Source of the DNA: Actinomyces sp. oral taxon 897
Lineage (GTDB): Bacteria; Actinomycetota; Actinomycetes; Actinomycetales; Actinomycetaceae
Direction: 5' to 3'
Length of the DNA: 64,000 nt
NCBI RefSeq assembly: GCF_002999235.1
Contig: NZ_CP027236.1
Coordinates: 1,984,001 to 2,048,000 of the forward strand
In this document: positions 19,499 through 27,934 of the stretch, piece after piece
Position numbering within the stretch: the stretch's first letter is position 1
Layout of the letters: each line of letters opens with the position of its first letter
The notes under the pieces: generated by a model
What the model saw: the letters and a program-made list of their open reading frames with translations, nothing else
Database searches by the model: none
Told to the model about the DNA's origin: nothing
Program-made: the position numbers and the translations under genes

Positions 19499-20017
19499 TC
19501 AGCGGCGGCCGCCCCAGACAATGAGCCAGCCGCGGCCCAGGGGACGCTCCAGGAGGAGAACCACATCCCCGAATCCTGCTGACCAGGGGTTCTGAATACC
19601 ACTGAGGTCAACATCCTCAAACCTGTTGCTCTCCGGATTCGCCGCCGGACTGTTGTCAATGTACTTTCCGTTGAAGCCGGTATTCCTGGTGACGTAGTCG
19701 CGTATGGCCTCCTCGGTGGCGGTAAAGGCTATGACGTACCCCCAGCCGCCGGGGAAGTCTGCCGCGAAGTTGAGGGCCGGGGCGACCGAGACCACCTGGG
19801 CCCCCTCAGGTAGCTCCTGCCCCTTCCGCCCGTGGGGGCCCCTACCGACGGTGAGGATCTGGTCCAGGTGCTCCATGTCAGCCGGGTAGGGGGCACCCTT
19901 CTGTATGGTGGGGGTACCACTGACCTCACCCGGGTATGACAGGGAACAGGCCGTCAGGCAGGCACAGGCCAGCACGACCACCACCACACGCCAGGCCACT
20001 AGGAACCTCTTACACAC
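19499..20017 (-). CDS. Putative lipoprotein, copy 2 (possible immunity protein)
   Basis: A 172-residue paralogue of the lipoprotein at 18881, with the same signal peptide and lipobox (VLACACLTACSL) and nearly identical central region. The variable parts are the linker after the cysteine (SYPGEVSGTPTIQKG) and the stretch DNSPAANPESNRFEDVDLSG. GTG 20017 follows the stop of the putative toxin by 3 bases, so the two are co-transcribed. Confidence 0.75.
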   Translation of the reverse strand: MCKRFLVAWRVVVVVLACACLTACSLSYPGEVSGTPTIQKGAPYPADMEHLDQILTVGRGPHGRKGQELPEGAQVVSVAPALNFAADFPGGWGYVIAFTATEEAIRDYVTRNTGFNGKYIDNSPAANPESNRFEDVDLSGIQNPWSAGFGDVVLLLERPLGRGWLIVWGGRR

Positions 20018-20020
20018 ACT

Positions 20021-21418
20021 CTACCCCTCCCCGCTCATAACCGACGACGTACCAGTTACGTCGTACTCCTGGGCCAGTCCGGCCTGGTGCAGGGCCCGCA
20101 TCTGATCGTCACCTATTGTGACGCCACCGACATCCGTGTCCTTCCCCTTGTCCCAGTTGTATCGGTCGGCCACGTGGACGCGGTAGTCGTACTTGTAGGT
20201 CCAGTCGGGTCTGCCGTTGGCTGGGTCGGGCGGGTAGACGGTGACGGTACCCTCCGTGCAGGCCTGGTAACCTCCCAGGGCCAGGAACCAGTTCATGCTC
20301 TCGCTCCGACTGGCGTGCTCCGGCTCCCACGGGGTGGTGAAGGGGTAGGTCACCGGGCCGGTAGCCCCTGAGGTCTTAGCGGCCTCCACCGCCTCCGCGG
20401 CCATTTTCTCGGCGGCATTCCTGGCGTTAACAGGCAGGTCGGGAAGGTCCTGCAGCATACGGTCCACGTCGACGTCCTGCGGGGTGCCGGTGTTGTCGAG
20501 GTAGTGGGTCAGGTTCTTCGAGGCGTCCGGCAGGGTGAAGGTGAGCGCTTTAGCGATCCTAAGAGCGCACCCGTGAACGAAGTGGTCCACCGGGTCAGAA
20601 GGACGCTGCGCATAGGGGCCCGACCCCTCGTACTCGGAGTCGCCCTGGTAGTCCCAGGCGTCAACGCCGGGCATATTCGCGTGCTCACCAGGGACCGGCT
20701 TGCCGAGCCCCGGGCCCCCGAAACTCTTCCGCCCGGGCCTCCTGTGCCCTCTAAGAATAAGAGGATGTTTAGGAAATATGTCCACGTACTTGAGCAGGGG
20801 TAAGAACGCGGGCCCGAGGCCCAGAAGAAATATCGTGACGAAATAGGCCGTGGTCGGGCGGCCGGGACTGGGTGGTGGTGGCGGTGGGGCTGCTGCTGCA
20901 ATATTGGTCAGGGCGTTTGTGAGGTCATTGTCGACCTGGTCGGCGTAGGCGGTGGTGTCGCGGACCATCATGGCCAGCTCCTGGGCCTGGGCGGCGGCCT
21001 GGGCCGCCTCCAGGGCGGCCCGACCGGGTAGGCCGCCCGGCCCGGGCCCCGCCGCGGTGCCGTCCTGCGGGCTGAGCGTGACGGCGCCGTCGGGGCAGAG
21101 GGTGACCAGGGGGTGGGAGGCGGCGTAGTCCTGGCAGGCCAGGACACGGCGCCGGACCTCGGCCACGCCCTGGGCGGCCTCGTCCACCCCCCGGGCCAGG
21201 GACCGCAGCGCCTCCACCAGGTCCGCGCAGGAGTCGTTGCACTCCCTCAAGGCACCCCGGGCGGCCTCCACGCCCTGGCCCTCGGACAGGACCTGGCACT
21301 CAGCCGACTGGGCGTCACCCAGGGCCTGGTCCACCTTACGGGTCAGGGACCGCAGGTCGTAGAACGCCTCCTCCAGCACCCCCGCGTCCCACAGGCACAC
21401 GTCAGACCACGCGACCAC
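20021..21418 (-). CDS. Type VII-secretion-like protein, putative polymorphic toxin
   Basis: 465 residues. Residues about 1-185 are helical and Ala/Glu-rich (LYDLRS-type helices, RSLARGVDEAAQGVAEVRRR), followed by a Pro-rich hinge (AAAAPPPPPPSPG), a hydrophobic segment (about 194-216, AYFVTIFLLGLGPAFLPLLK) and a globular C-terminal domain. Its end (NWFLALGGYQACTEGTVTV ... YRVHVADRYNWDKGKDTD ... HQAGLAQEYDVTG) resembles, from memory, the C-terminal domain of actinobacterial WXG100-linked proteins of unknown activity. The upstream 156-residue helical protein is a likely secretion partner. The duplicated lipoproteins downstream and the orphan copy of its tail are typical of toxin loci. Enzymatic activity is unknown. 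Confidence 0.65.
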   Translation of the reverse strand: MVAWSDVCLWDAGVLEEAFYDLRSLTRKVDQALGDAQSAECQVLSEGQGVEAARGALRECNDSCADLVEALRSLARGVDEAAQGVAEVRRRVLACQDYAASHPLVTLCPDGAVTLSPQDGTAAGPGPGGLPGRAALEAAQAAAQAQELAMMVRDTTAYADQVDNDLTNALTNIAAAAPPPPPPSPGRPTTAYFVTIFLLGLGPAFLPLLKYVDIFPKHPLILRGHRRPGRKSFGGPGLGKPVPGEHANMPGVDAWDYQGDSEYEGSGPYAQRPSDPVDHFVHGCALRIAKALTFTLPDASKNLTHYLDNTGTPQDVDVDRMLQDLPDLPVNARNAAEKMAAEAVEAAKTSGATGPVTYPFTTPWEPEHASRSESMNWFLALGGYQACTEGTVTVYPPDPANGRPDWTYKYDYRVHVADRYNWDKGKDTDVGGVTIGDDQMRALHQAGLAQEYDVTGTSSVMSGEG

Positions 21419-21424
21419 CGCGTC

Positions 21425-21895
21425 TCACCCCAGCCTCTGACGCAGCCGCTCAAAGGCCTCGGACACCCCGGGGGAGTCCTCCACCGCACCAGGAGCCTCC
21501 CCGGGGGCGGGACCACCGGTAGGACCGCCCTCCCCCACACCGGTACCGACCAGGCCACCGCCCAGGGCGGCTCCCGCGCCCAGGGCGGCTCCCGCGCCCA
21601 GGCCCGCTCCCGCCTGGGCCAGGGCCCCGGCCTGGGCGTCGTCATCGGCCCGGTAGGCAGCCGCCATGGCCCGCACCCCGGCCGACACGGCCCCGTACCG
21701 GCCCTCCAGGCCGCTCAGCCAGTCCCCCACCGCACCGGAGGCCGCAGCACAGGCCCCGCAGGCACGCGCACCGGGCACACCCGAGGCGACACGCCCCACC
21801 ACACCCGTCTCCAGGCCACCCAGGTCCTCCCCGATCCAGCCCACCTGGTCACGTAACCTCTCCAGGTCACCGTCGACAATATGCAGATCCACCAC
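21425..21895 (-). CDS. WXG100-like small helical protein
   Basis: 156 residues, starting at GTG 21895 with GGAGG 6 bases upstream. The N-terminal 95 or so residues look like an ESX/WXG100 helical hairpin (LERLRDQVGWIGEDLGGLET ... AVGDWLSGLEGRYGAVSAG). The rest is Gly/Ala-rich (GAGLGAGAALGAGAALGGG) with a short helix at the end. Such proteins form dimers and are exported by type VII systems, often guiding a larger partner; the 465-residue gene begins 6 bases downstream. No type VII core genes are in the window. Confidence 0.6.
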   Translation of the reverse strand: MVDLHIVDGDLERLRDQVGWIGEDLGGLETGVVGRVASGVPGARACGACAAASGAVGDWLSGLEGRYGAVSAGVRAMAAAYRADDDAQAGALAQAGAGLGAGAALGAGAALGGGLVGTGVGEGGPTGGPAPGEAPGAVEDSPGVSEAFERLRQRLG

Positions 21896-21971
21896 CAGCA
21901 ACCTCCAAGAGATTAGGGAACGAGGAAAGAGAAGACAAACAGGGAACAGACCACCAAGCGACCCACTACAT

Positions 21972-22000
21972 AAAGTAGCCCAGAACACACACCCTGTCAA
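21972..22000 (-). promoter_or_regulatory. Promoter of the type VII-like operon
   Basis: On the minus strand TTGACA (22000-21995) and TACTTT (21977-21972) are separated by exactly 17 bases in an AT-rich pocket, about 75 bases before the GTG at 21895. This is the best canonical promoter seen in the window. Confidence 0.65.
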
Positions 22001-22119
22001 CGGATTCGACGGACCCGGTAGATGTGATCTAAGGCACTACAAGGGTGTCAACCTCGACACCCCACCGCCGCACCCTGCCCGGGCCGTCATGACAGGGACC
22101 TGGGCGGCCATGTAGTCGG

Positions 22120-22283
22120 CAAGATCCGCACGTGCCCGGGTCGTCATTGACCCCGGACGCCCAGGTGCGGGGGTCCCCAGCAAGACCCGCACGTGCCCGG
22201 GTCGTCAGTACCGGAATACCGTAGGGACGAGCACGTGCCCGGGCCGTCAGCACCGGAATACCGTAGGGACGAGCACGCGCCCG
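22120..22283. repeat. Repeats containing GCACGTGCCCGGG, including a 42-bp tandem pair
   Basis: GCACGTGCCCGGG followed by TCGTCA or CCGTCA recurs at 22128, 22189 and 22231, and as GCACGCGCCCG at 22272. Offsets are 61, then about 42. The units 22204-22245 and 22246-22283 share GTCAGTACCGGAATACCGTA with one change. The array sits between the type VII-like promoter and the stop of the next gene. Confidence 0.75.
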
Positions 22284-22285
22284 TC

Positions 22286-22654
22286 TCAGGGCCGCAGGAC
22301 CGAGCCGTCCTCGCTGACCCGGCTCACGGCCACCGCGTGACGCAGGGCGATGGTCTCTGCGGTCGCCACGGCCCTGGCGGCGCCGTCCCAGGAGACACTG
22401 ACATAGACGTGGTTGGGGCCAAAGCTGTAGTCCGTGGCCGGCAGGTCGCCCAGCACCTCCTCATCGACCCGGTCCGGGCCGTTAACCGGAGGGAAGATCT
22501 GGTGCATGTCCTCATAGAAGGCCCGCAGCGCCGGCGTCGTGACCGCCGGGTCGCAGGAGTCGCCGTCGCCCCCCTCCACCTGCTCGGTCAGCCATGCCGA
22601 CAGCCCGTCATCGCTGACCGCTGAAGGGGTGAAGACGAGGATGTCATAACTCAT
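22286..22654 (-). CDS. Conserved hypothetical protein (MSYDILVF-type)
   Basis: 122 residues, no recognised domain. The start MSYDILVFTPSAVSDDGLSA, the central VTTPALRAFYEDMHQIFPPV and GPNHVYVSVSWDGAARAVA resemble a family of small actinobacterial proteins I recall as uncharacterised and sometimes near toxin loci. It is divergent from the next gene with 22 bases between starts and lacks a Shine-Dalgarno, so it may be leaderless. Its place next to the type VII-like locus makes an immunity role thinkable but unproven. Confidence 0.65.
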   Translation of the reverse strand: MSYDILVFTPSAVSDDGLSAWLTEQVEGGDGDSCDPAVTTPALRAFYEDMHQIFPPVNGPDRVDEEVLGDLPATDYSFGPNHVYVSVSWDGAARAVATAETIALRHAVAVSRVSEDGSVLRP

Positions 22655-22676
22655 AGGTGCAGGCTACCGTCATCAT

Positions 22677-23219
22677 ATGGACATGCACGACGCGCCGCCG
22701 CAGAGCACCCCGAGCCAGCCCGCCCGGCAGGCAGCCGCGCGCCGTTTCATGACCTGGGAGGTGGGTGTGGCCAGGGTCGAGCACGACCGCTCCTCCGTGA
22801 GCCCGCAGCGGGTCGCCGACGAGCTGCGTAACCAGCTGACCCACCCCGGCTACCTCGACGGCCAACGGCGCTTCTCCCTGGGGGCACGGGCCCTGGCCGA
22901 CGACGTCATGGACCTGGCCCAGGAGGACCCCGACGACCTGGCCACCTCCAACTACATGCAGTGCGCCGGGTCAGCCACGGCCATGACCGTCGAGGTCCGG
23001 GTCTCCAGCCCCACCGGCTTCAACCACTACGCCGTCAGCCGGATCCCCGTTGCCGACGCCGACGCCTGGAACGAGCTGTCCGTGGACAACGGACGCATTA
23101 CCCTGCGCCTCCACCCCGAGGAGGTCCTCAGCGGCCAGGAGGCTGCCGAGATCTTCCGCGCCTACGTCGTTGACGGCACCCTGCCACCCGCTGAGCTCCT
23201 GCGCGACCTGCAGCTCTGA
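22677..23219 (+). CDS. Hypothetical protein
   Basis: 180 residues, no family recognised. No signal peptide or membrane segment. Features: RFMTWEVGVARVEHDRSSVS, ADDVMDLAQEDPDDLATSNY, and a C-terminal half of alternating strands ending AEIFRAYVVDGTLPPAELLR. ATG 22677 and ATG 22683 are both possible; neither has a Shine-Dalgarno. Divergent from the neighbouring small gene, with which it may share regulation. Confidence 0.6.
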   Translation: MDMHDAPPQSTPSQPARQAAARRFMTWEVGVARVEHDRSSVSPQRVADELRNQLTHPGYLDGQRRFSLGARALADDVMDLAQEDPDDLATSNYMQCAGSATAMTVEVRVSSPTGFNHYAVSRIPVADADAWNELSVDNGRITLRLHPEEVLSGQEAAEIFRAYVVDGTLPPAELLRDLQL

Positions 23220-23306
23220 GCTCCTCGGCCACCACGCCCGCCATGCCCGTCGGCCGCGCCGCCCGCGCCTGACGCATACCGCAGGCGGGGCGGCAGCACC
23301 CGGGCC

Positions 23307-24710
23307 CTACTCGGTGACCGCCTTGCGCCGCGTGGCGTAGGCCTGCCCCTCCAGCTCGGTCCCCGCGGGCGCGGAGGCCGGGGAGGCCTGCTCCAGGATG
23401 GTGCCCCGCAGGCGGGAGATCCAGCGCATGACGTGGTAGACCACAATCGCCGCGCCGCTGCCCAGGGCGATCCCCTCAAAGCTCATCCGCCCCCACACCA
23501 GGGTGTAGTTGGCGACCGCCACCACCATGGACACGGCAGCGGTATTGAGGTTGACCGGGTCGGAGAAGTCCACCCGGTTCTGCACCCAGATACGCACACC
23601 CAGCATGCCGATCATGCCGTACAGGACCGTGGCGGCCCCGCCCAGTACCCCCGCCGGGATAGTGGCAATGACCTGCCCGAACTTGGGCAGCATGGACAGG
23701 CCCAGGGCGGCCAGGGCGGCCACCACGTAGGCGGCCGTGGAGTAGACGCGGGTAGCCGCCATGACCCCGATGTTCTCCGCGTAGGTCGTGGTGCCCGAGC
23801 CGCCCCCGGAACCCGCCAGGACGGTGGACACGCCGTCGGCCAGGAGGGCGCGGCCGGTGACGTCGTCGAGGTTCTCCCCGGTCATGGCCGACACGGACTT
23901 CACGTGCCCCACGTTCTCGGCGACGAGCACCAGGACCACCGGCACGAACAGCCCCAGCAGGCTCACGTCAAAGGCGGGGGCCCTAAAGGTCGGGACACCC
24001 ACCCACCCGGCGTGGGAGATGGCGGAGAAGTCAATCTCACCGCGCACCCAGGCGGTCACGTAGCCCACCAGGACACCCAGCAGAATGGCCAGGCGCCCCA
24101 CAATCCCCTTGAACAGCACCGTAATGAGCAGGATCGCCACAATAGTGACGACCGCCGTCACCGGCGCGCTCCTGACATTGGTCCAGGCGGCCGGAGCCAG
24201 GTTGAAGCCGATAAGGGACACAATGGCGCCGGTGACCACCGGGGGCATGAGCCGGTCGATCCAGCTGGCACCCACCAGGGTCACCACCAGGCCGATAGCC
24301 GCCAGGGTGGCGCCCGCGGCGATAATCCCGCCCTGGGCCAGGGACGCCTTGGCCGCGTCCAGGGTGCCGCCGCCCCCGGACACGTAGCCGGTCACCGCGC
24401 CAATAGGGGCGATGAGCGCGAAGGAGCTGCCCAGGTAGGAGGGCAGACGCCCGGAGGTGACCCCCAGGAACAGCAGGGTGCCCAGGCCCGTGAAGAACAG
24501 GGTGGTGGCCGGGTCGAAGCCGGTCAGCAGCGGCACCAGGAAGGTCGCGCCGAACATGGCGACCACGTGCTGGACGCCGATACCGATCGTGCGCGGCCAG
24601 GTCAGGCGCTCGCCAGGGGCCACGACCTCCCCGGGGGCGATGGAACGGCCGTCGCCGTGAAGACGCCACCCCCGAGATCGGCTCCTGGACGGCGTGGTAG
24701 GTGCAGGCAC
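23307..24710 (-). CDS. uraA: NCS2-family uracil/xanthine permease
   Basis: Proton-coupled nucleobase importer in the cytoplasmic membrane. The 467-residue protein has about 14 membrane segments and the NCS2 motifs: IGVQHVVAMFGATFLVP, VLVAENVGHVKSVSAMTG (with the conserved Glu), and SGTTTYAENIGVMAATRVYS, which is close to uracil permeases. GTG 24710 with AGGAG 6 bases upstream was chosen; the open frame continues upstream but is Arg/Pro/Gly-rich and not membrane-like. Uracil is the likeliest substrate from the second motif. Confidence 0.88.
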   Translation of the reverse strand: MPAPTTPSRSRSRGWRLHGDGRSIAPGEVVAPGERLTWPRTIGIGVQHVVAMFGATFLVPLLTGFDPATTLFFTGLGTLLFLGVTSGRLPSYLGSSFALIAPIGAVTGYVSGGGGTLDAAKASLAQGGIIAAGATLAAIGLVVTLVGASWIDRLMPPVVTGAIVSLIGFNLAPAAWTNVRSAPVTAVVTIVAILLITVLFKGIVGRLAILLGVLVGYVTAWVRGEIDFSAISHAGWVGVPTFRAPAFDVSLLGLFVPVVLVLVAENVGHVKSVSAMTGENLDDVTGRALLADGVSTVLAGSGGGSGTTTYAENIGVMAATRVYSTAAYVVAALAALGLSMLPKFGQVIATIPAGVLGGAATVLYGMIGMLGVRIWVQNRVDFSDPVNLNTAAVSMVVAVANYTLVWGRMSFEGIALGSGAAIVVYHVMRWISRLRGTILEQASPASAPAGTELEGQAYATRRKAVTE

Positions 24711-25115
24711 AGCGGTCTCCTGTCGTGCTCGGGGAAGGCGGGAACGACGTCGTCCGCCCCTGGGCCCGGCGACGGCGCTCACCGCGACAGGAACTGGCAC
24801 TCCTGCCAGGTGGCCAGTGTAGCGGGCTCCGGGTACCGCCCCTGACCAGGAGGGATCCGTCCACCGGAGGGCCTGGCCCGCACCGGGTGCTGCCAGGAGG
24901 CGCCGGTCCCGCTGGTCCGCGCCGGTCCCGCCAGAGGCCGGGGGCGAGCCCGGCCGGAGGGCCCACCGAAGGGCCCGTCGCGCCGTCCAGGGCCCCGGGC
25001 CTGTCGGACGGCCAGGCGGTTGCGGCCGTGGCAGCACGGGACGCCGGGGCCCGGGCAGGCCTGCTCCTGTGCAGTCCGCCACCCCGTGGACCCCTCGGGC
25101 CTGCCTACAGGCGCG
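24711..25115. other. Non-coding stretch between uraA and the next gene
   Basis: About 400 GC-rich bases. Apart from loosely repeated GGTCC/GCCGGTCCCG words near 24900 I see no gene, hairpin terminator or clear promoter. Confidence 0.4.
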
Positions 25116-26360
25116 TCAGGCCCCCAGCTCCTCGGCCACGAGCGCCATCTCCTCGTCGGCCCGCCGACGCAGCTCACGGTGGCGCGTCACCGAGGCCATG
25201 GACGCCTCCAGCACGGAGTTGACCACCATGAGGGAGCCGACGACCACCATGCCCACGGGGAGCTCGCCCGTACGCGCCCGCCGACGCAGGGCCCGGTTAA
25301 TGAGCAGGCCACCGAGCCCGACCCCGGCCAGGGCACCCAGGCGCACCAGCCAGGGCATCTCGGTGACGGTACGCACGTAGCCGCGCACGTAGGCCGAGCC
25401 GGGGGTCGCCGGGTCACGCAGCATCATGCCCACGCTGCGGCCCACCGCGTTGGACAGGCCCCTGGGCTCGTGGACGACGGCACCGGGGACCTCGTCGGGG
25501 GCCAGGCGCCCGGAGAGCACGGCCTCGACCCAGGCGGGCAGGCCCAGGGCCTCCACCATGGCACGCAGGCCGTCCTCACCGGGGGTGGCCAGGGCCTCGG
25601 CCGCCGCCTGGGCGTCCGCCCCGGGGACGGCGGCGGCAATGGCGGAGGCGTCGGTGACGTCGGCGAGGAACTCCTCGGCCCGGGCGCGCAGGGCCGGTCC
25701 GGGCTGCTCGACGCCGCCCCAGACGTAGCGCGACCGCATGCCCCAGGAGTAGACGGCGTCGTCGTCCGGGTCCCCGGTGGTCACGGCGCGCACCCGCAGG
25801 TCCCCGTCCTGGGACTCCAGGACCAGGGCCGGCAGGGACTCCTCGTCCCAGCCCAGGGCACCCAGGTCCAGTCCCTCACCGGTGTACATGACCACGCGCC
25901 GGTCCAGGGCGGGCAGGCTGACCACCGCCAGGGGCCGCTCCAGGAGCGTGGACTGCAGGGGGACGGTGTAGGCGCTCAGCGGGGAGACGACCACGGCGCG
26001 CAGGGTGGCCGGGTCAGGCTCCCGGACGGCGTCGTGGGTGGCCTCACGCGGCAGGTCGTGGAAGGAGGCGGGGCCGATGACGGCGTCGGCGTGGAAGTGC
26101 CGGGCCAGGCGTTCCGTCAGCTCGGAGACCCCCAGGCCCGCGACGACACCACCACGCGCGGGCGGGGTGACGGCCACCCGGCCCTCGGCGTCGGTCAGGA
26201 GCGTCAGGGACAGGAGGTGCTCCGTAGCCGGATACCACTCCAGGCGGGCGAGGACCCGCTCCTGGTCCAGGACGGCCGCGACCTCCTCGGAGGTGGTCCC
26301 GGGTGCAATGAGAACACCCTCAGTACGGTTCCAGCGCTGGTTGGCCTCGGTGGCGGACAT
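25116..26360 (-). CDS. Hypothetical protein with C-terminal membrane segments
   Basis: 414 residues of no recognised family. Residues about 1-330 are soluble and mixed alpha/beta (LARLEWYPATEHLLSLTLLT, ERPLAVVSLPALDRRVVMYT, YSWGMRSRYVWGGVEQPGPA). Two hydrophobic stretches follow near 345-360 (LVRLGALAGVGLGGLLINRA) and 372-385 (VGMVVVGSLMVVNSVLE), then a basic/acidic helix. It could be an ESX-associated or envelope protein, but nothing decides. It starts at ATG 26360 and stands alone. Confidence 0.6.
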   Translation of the reverse strand: MSATEANQRWNRTEGVLIAPGTTSEEVAAVLDQERVLARLEWYPATEHLLSLTLLTDAEGRVAVTPPARGGVVAGLGVSELTERLARHFHADAVIGPASFHDLPREATHDAVREPDPATLRAVVVSPLSAYTVPLQSTLLERPLAVVSLPALDRRVVMYTGEGLDLGALGWDEESLPALVLESQDGDLRVRAVTTGDPDDDAVYSWGMRSRYVWGGVEQPGPALRARAEEFLADVTDASAIAAAVPGADAQAAAEALATPGEDGLRAMVEALGLPAWVEAVLSGRLAPDEVPGAVVHEPRGLSNAVGRSVGMMLRDPATPGSAYVRGYVRTVTEMPWLVRLGALAGVGLGGLLINRALRRRARTGELPVGMVVVGSLMVVNSVLEASMASVTRHRELRRRADEEMALVAEELGA

Positions 26361-26669
26361 GCACGCCCTCCTGTCTGTCAGGTAACTGGGCCTATTGTGT
26401 CAGGTTCTACGCCACTTCGGCAGCCCACGCGCCCCGAGCGCCGTCTTCAGGGGGCCGACGCCGGGAGCCCACCTCCTCCGCCAGGCTGCTGGCGCAGGTC
26501 TGGGGCGACCACTTACGGCCGGTAACAGGAGCCCGTTGGTGCTGGGAGGCTGCCGGTACCATGCGCGCCGGCACCGGGCCAGTACCGCGAAGCCCGCCAG
26601 CGCCGGGGTCCTGTCAGGAGCGGTCCCGGGCTGAGGCTGGCTCACGCCAGTGCGGCCCCGAGCGAAGTC
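26361..26669. other. Intergenic stretch upstream of the membrane protein gene
   Basis: About 310 bases before the second copy of the 200-bp element. No ORF of coding character and no clear repeat seen; the promoter of the minus-strand gene should lie at its left end. Confidence 0.4.
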
Positions 26670-26867
26670 GCACATTCATCCCGGGGGCGCTGGCAGGGCA
26701 CTGGCGTGATTCCAACGTTCTACGCCCCTGAGCGGAGGTCGGGAGCAGAATGAATGTGCAACTCGGTCGCTGTTGCACATTCATCACTGTCTCCGGCACC
26801 CGCACCGTCAGGCGAACCCGCGTGATCATGCCGTTTTATGATCGCCGAATGTAAAAAGAATGTGCAA
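26670..26867 (+). repeat. Dispersed ~200-bp palindromic element, copy 2
   Basis: Starts GCACATTCATCC, contains TCCAACG in the left half, a central hairpin (TGAATGTGCAAC / GTTGCACATTCA around 26752-26785) and ends TGTAAAAAGAATGTGCAAC. Its length of 198 bp equals copy 1. It lies between the membrane-protein gene and the rlmB stop. Confidence 0.85.
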
Positions 26868-26887
26868 CTCGGCCCCAGGGCGGGCCA

Positions 26888-27883
26888 CTAGCTTCCGGCC
26901 TGCGCGGCCCGGCGCAGGCGGTCCACCTCGTACAGGGCGATACCCGTGGCCACGGCCGCGTTGAGGGACTCCACCCTGGTCGCAATGGGGATGGAGGCAA
27001 TGACGTCGCAGGTCTGACGCACCAGGCGGGACAGGCCCGTCCCCTCCGCCCCGGTGACCACCACCAGCGGGGCGTCGGCCAGGGTGAGCTCCTCCACGAG
27101 GGTCTCACCCCCGCCGTCGAGCCCGACCACGAAGCAGCCCTCCTTCTTGAGACGCTCCAGGGTGCGTACCAGGTTGGTCTCACGGGCCACGCGCACGCGG
27201 GCGGCGGCCCCGGCGGAGACCTTCCACGCCGTCGCGCTCACCCCGGCGCTGCGCCGCTCGGGGATAATGACGCCGTCGGCCCCGAAGGCCCCGGCGCTGC
27301 GCAGCACGGCCCCCAGGTTGTGGGGGTCGGTGACCTGGTCCAGGGCCACGAGCAGCGGGGTGTGCCCCAGGGCCCGGGCACGCTCCAGCAGCAGGTCGGC
27401 GTCGGTGTACTCGTAGGCGGGGATCTCAATGGCCACGCCCTGGTGGGCGGCGCCCTCGGTCAGCGCCTCCAGGTCCAGCCTGGTGGTCTCCAGGACAGGG
27501 GCCCCCACGAGGACGGCGCGACGCACCACCGCCCCCAGGCGGTCGTCGGACTCGGCGGACACGGCCATAAAGACCCGGGAGATGGGCACACCGGCGCGGG
27601 CGGCCTCGGCGACGGCGTTGCGTCCGCAGACGATCTCGTGGCCCTCGGGCACGCCGAAGCGGCGCCTGATCTTCTCCAGCTGCCTGGCCCGTGTGGGCTG
27701 GGCGGCACGGGCCTCGGCGCGGGCCCTCGCCCGGGCCTTGGGGTGACCCACGCGGTCCTCGGCACGCGGGGTGGGGCCCTTGCCCTCCAGGCCCTGGCGA
27801 CGGTTGCCTCCCGAGCCCTTGGTAGGGCCCTTCTTGCTCCCGGGCCTGCGTCGGGCACCGTGCGGGCGGTCGTTTCCTGGCAT
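26888..27883 (-). CDS. rlmB: 23S rRNA (guanosine-2'-O)-methyltransferase RlmB
   Basis: SpoU-family AdoMet methyltransferase that methylates a guanosine of 23S rRNA. The substrate-binding domain opens with HEIVCGRNAVAEAARAGVPI; the SPOUT motifs follow: LVALDQVTDPHNLGAVLRSA, VVVTGAEGTGLSRL and RVESLNAAVATGIALYEV. The protein is 331 residues, including a basic Gly/Arg/Lys-rich N-terminal extension of about 75 residues usual in actinobacteria. It starts at ATG 27883, 51 bases after the cysS stop; same-strand genes ispF, cysS and rlmB follow the common actinobacterial order. Confidence 0.93.
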   Translation of the reverse strand: MPGNDRPHGARRRPGSKKGPTKGSGGNRRQGLEGKGPTPRAEDRVGHPKARARARAEARAAQPTRARQLEKIRRRFGVPEGHEIVCGRNAVAEAARAGVPISRVFMAVSAESDDRLGAVVRRAVLVGAPVLETTRLDLEALTEGAAHQGVAIEIPAYEYTDADLLLERARALGHTPLLVALDQVTDPHNLGAVLRSAGAFGADGVIIPERRSAGVSATAWKVSAGAAARVRVARETNLVRTLERLKKEGCFVVGLDGGGETLVEELTLADAPLVVVTGAEGTGLSRLVRQTCDVIASIPIATRVESLNAAVATGIALYEVDRLRRAAQAGS

Positions 27884-27934
27884 TGCTGATCTCCTTGTCG
27901 TGGCTGGTTGGTGACGCCCCGGGGCGCCGGGGCC

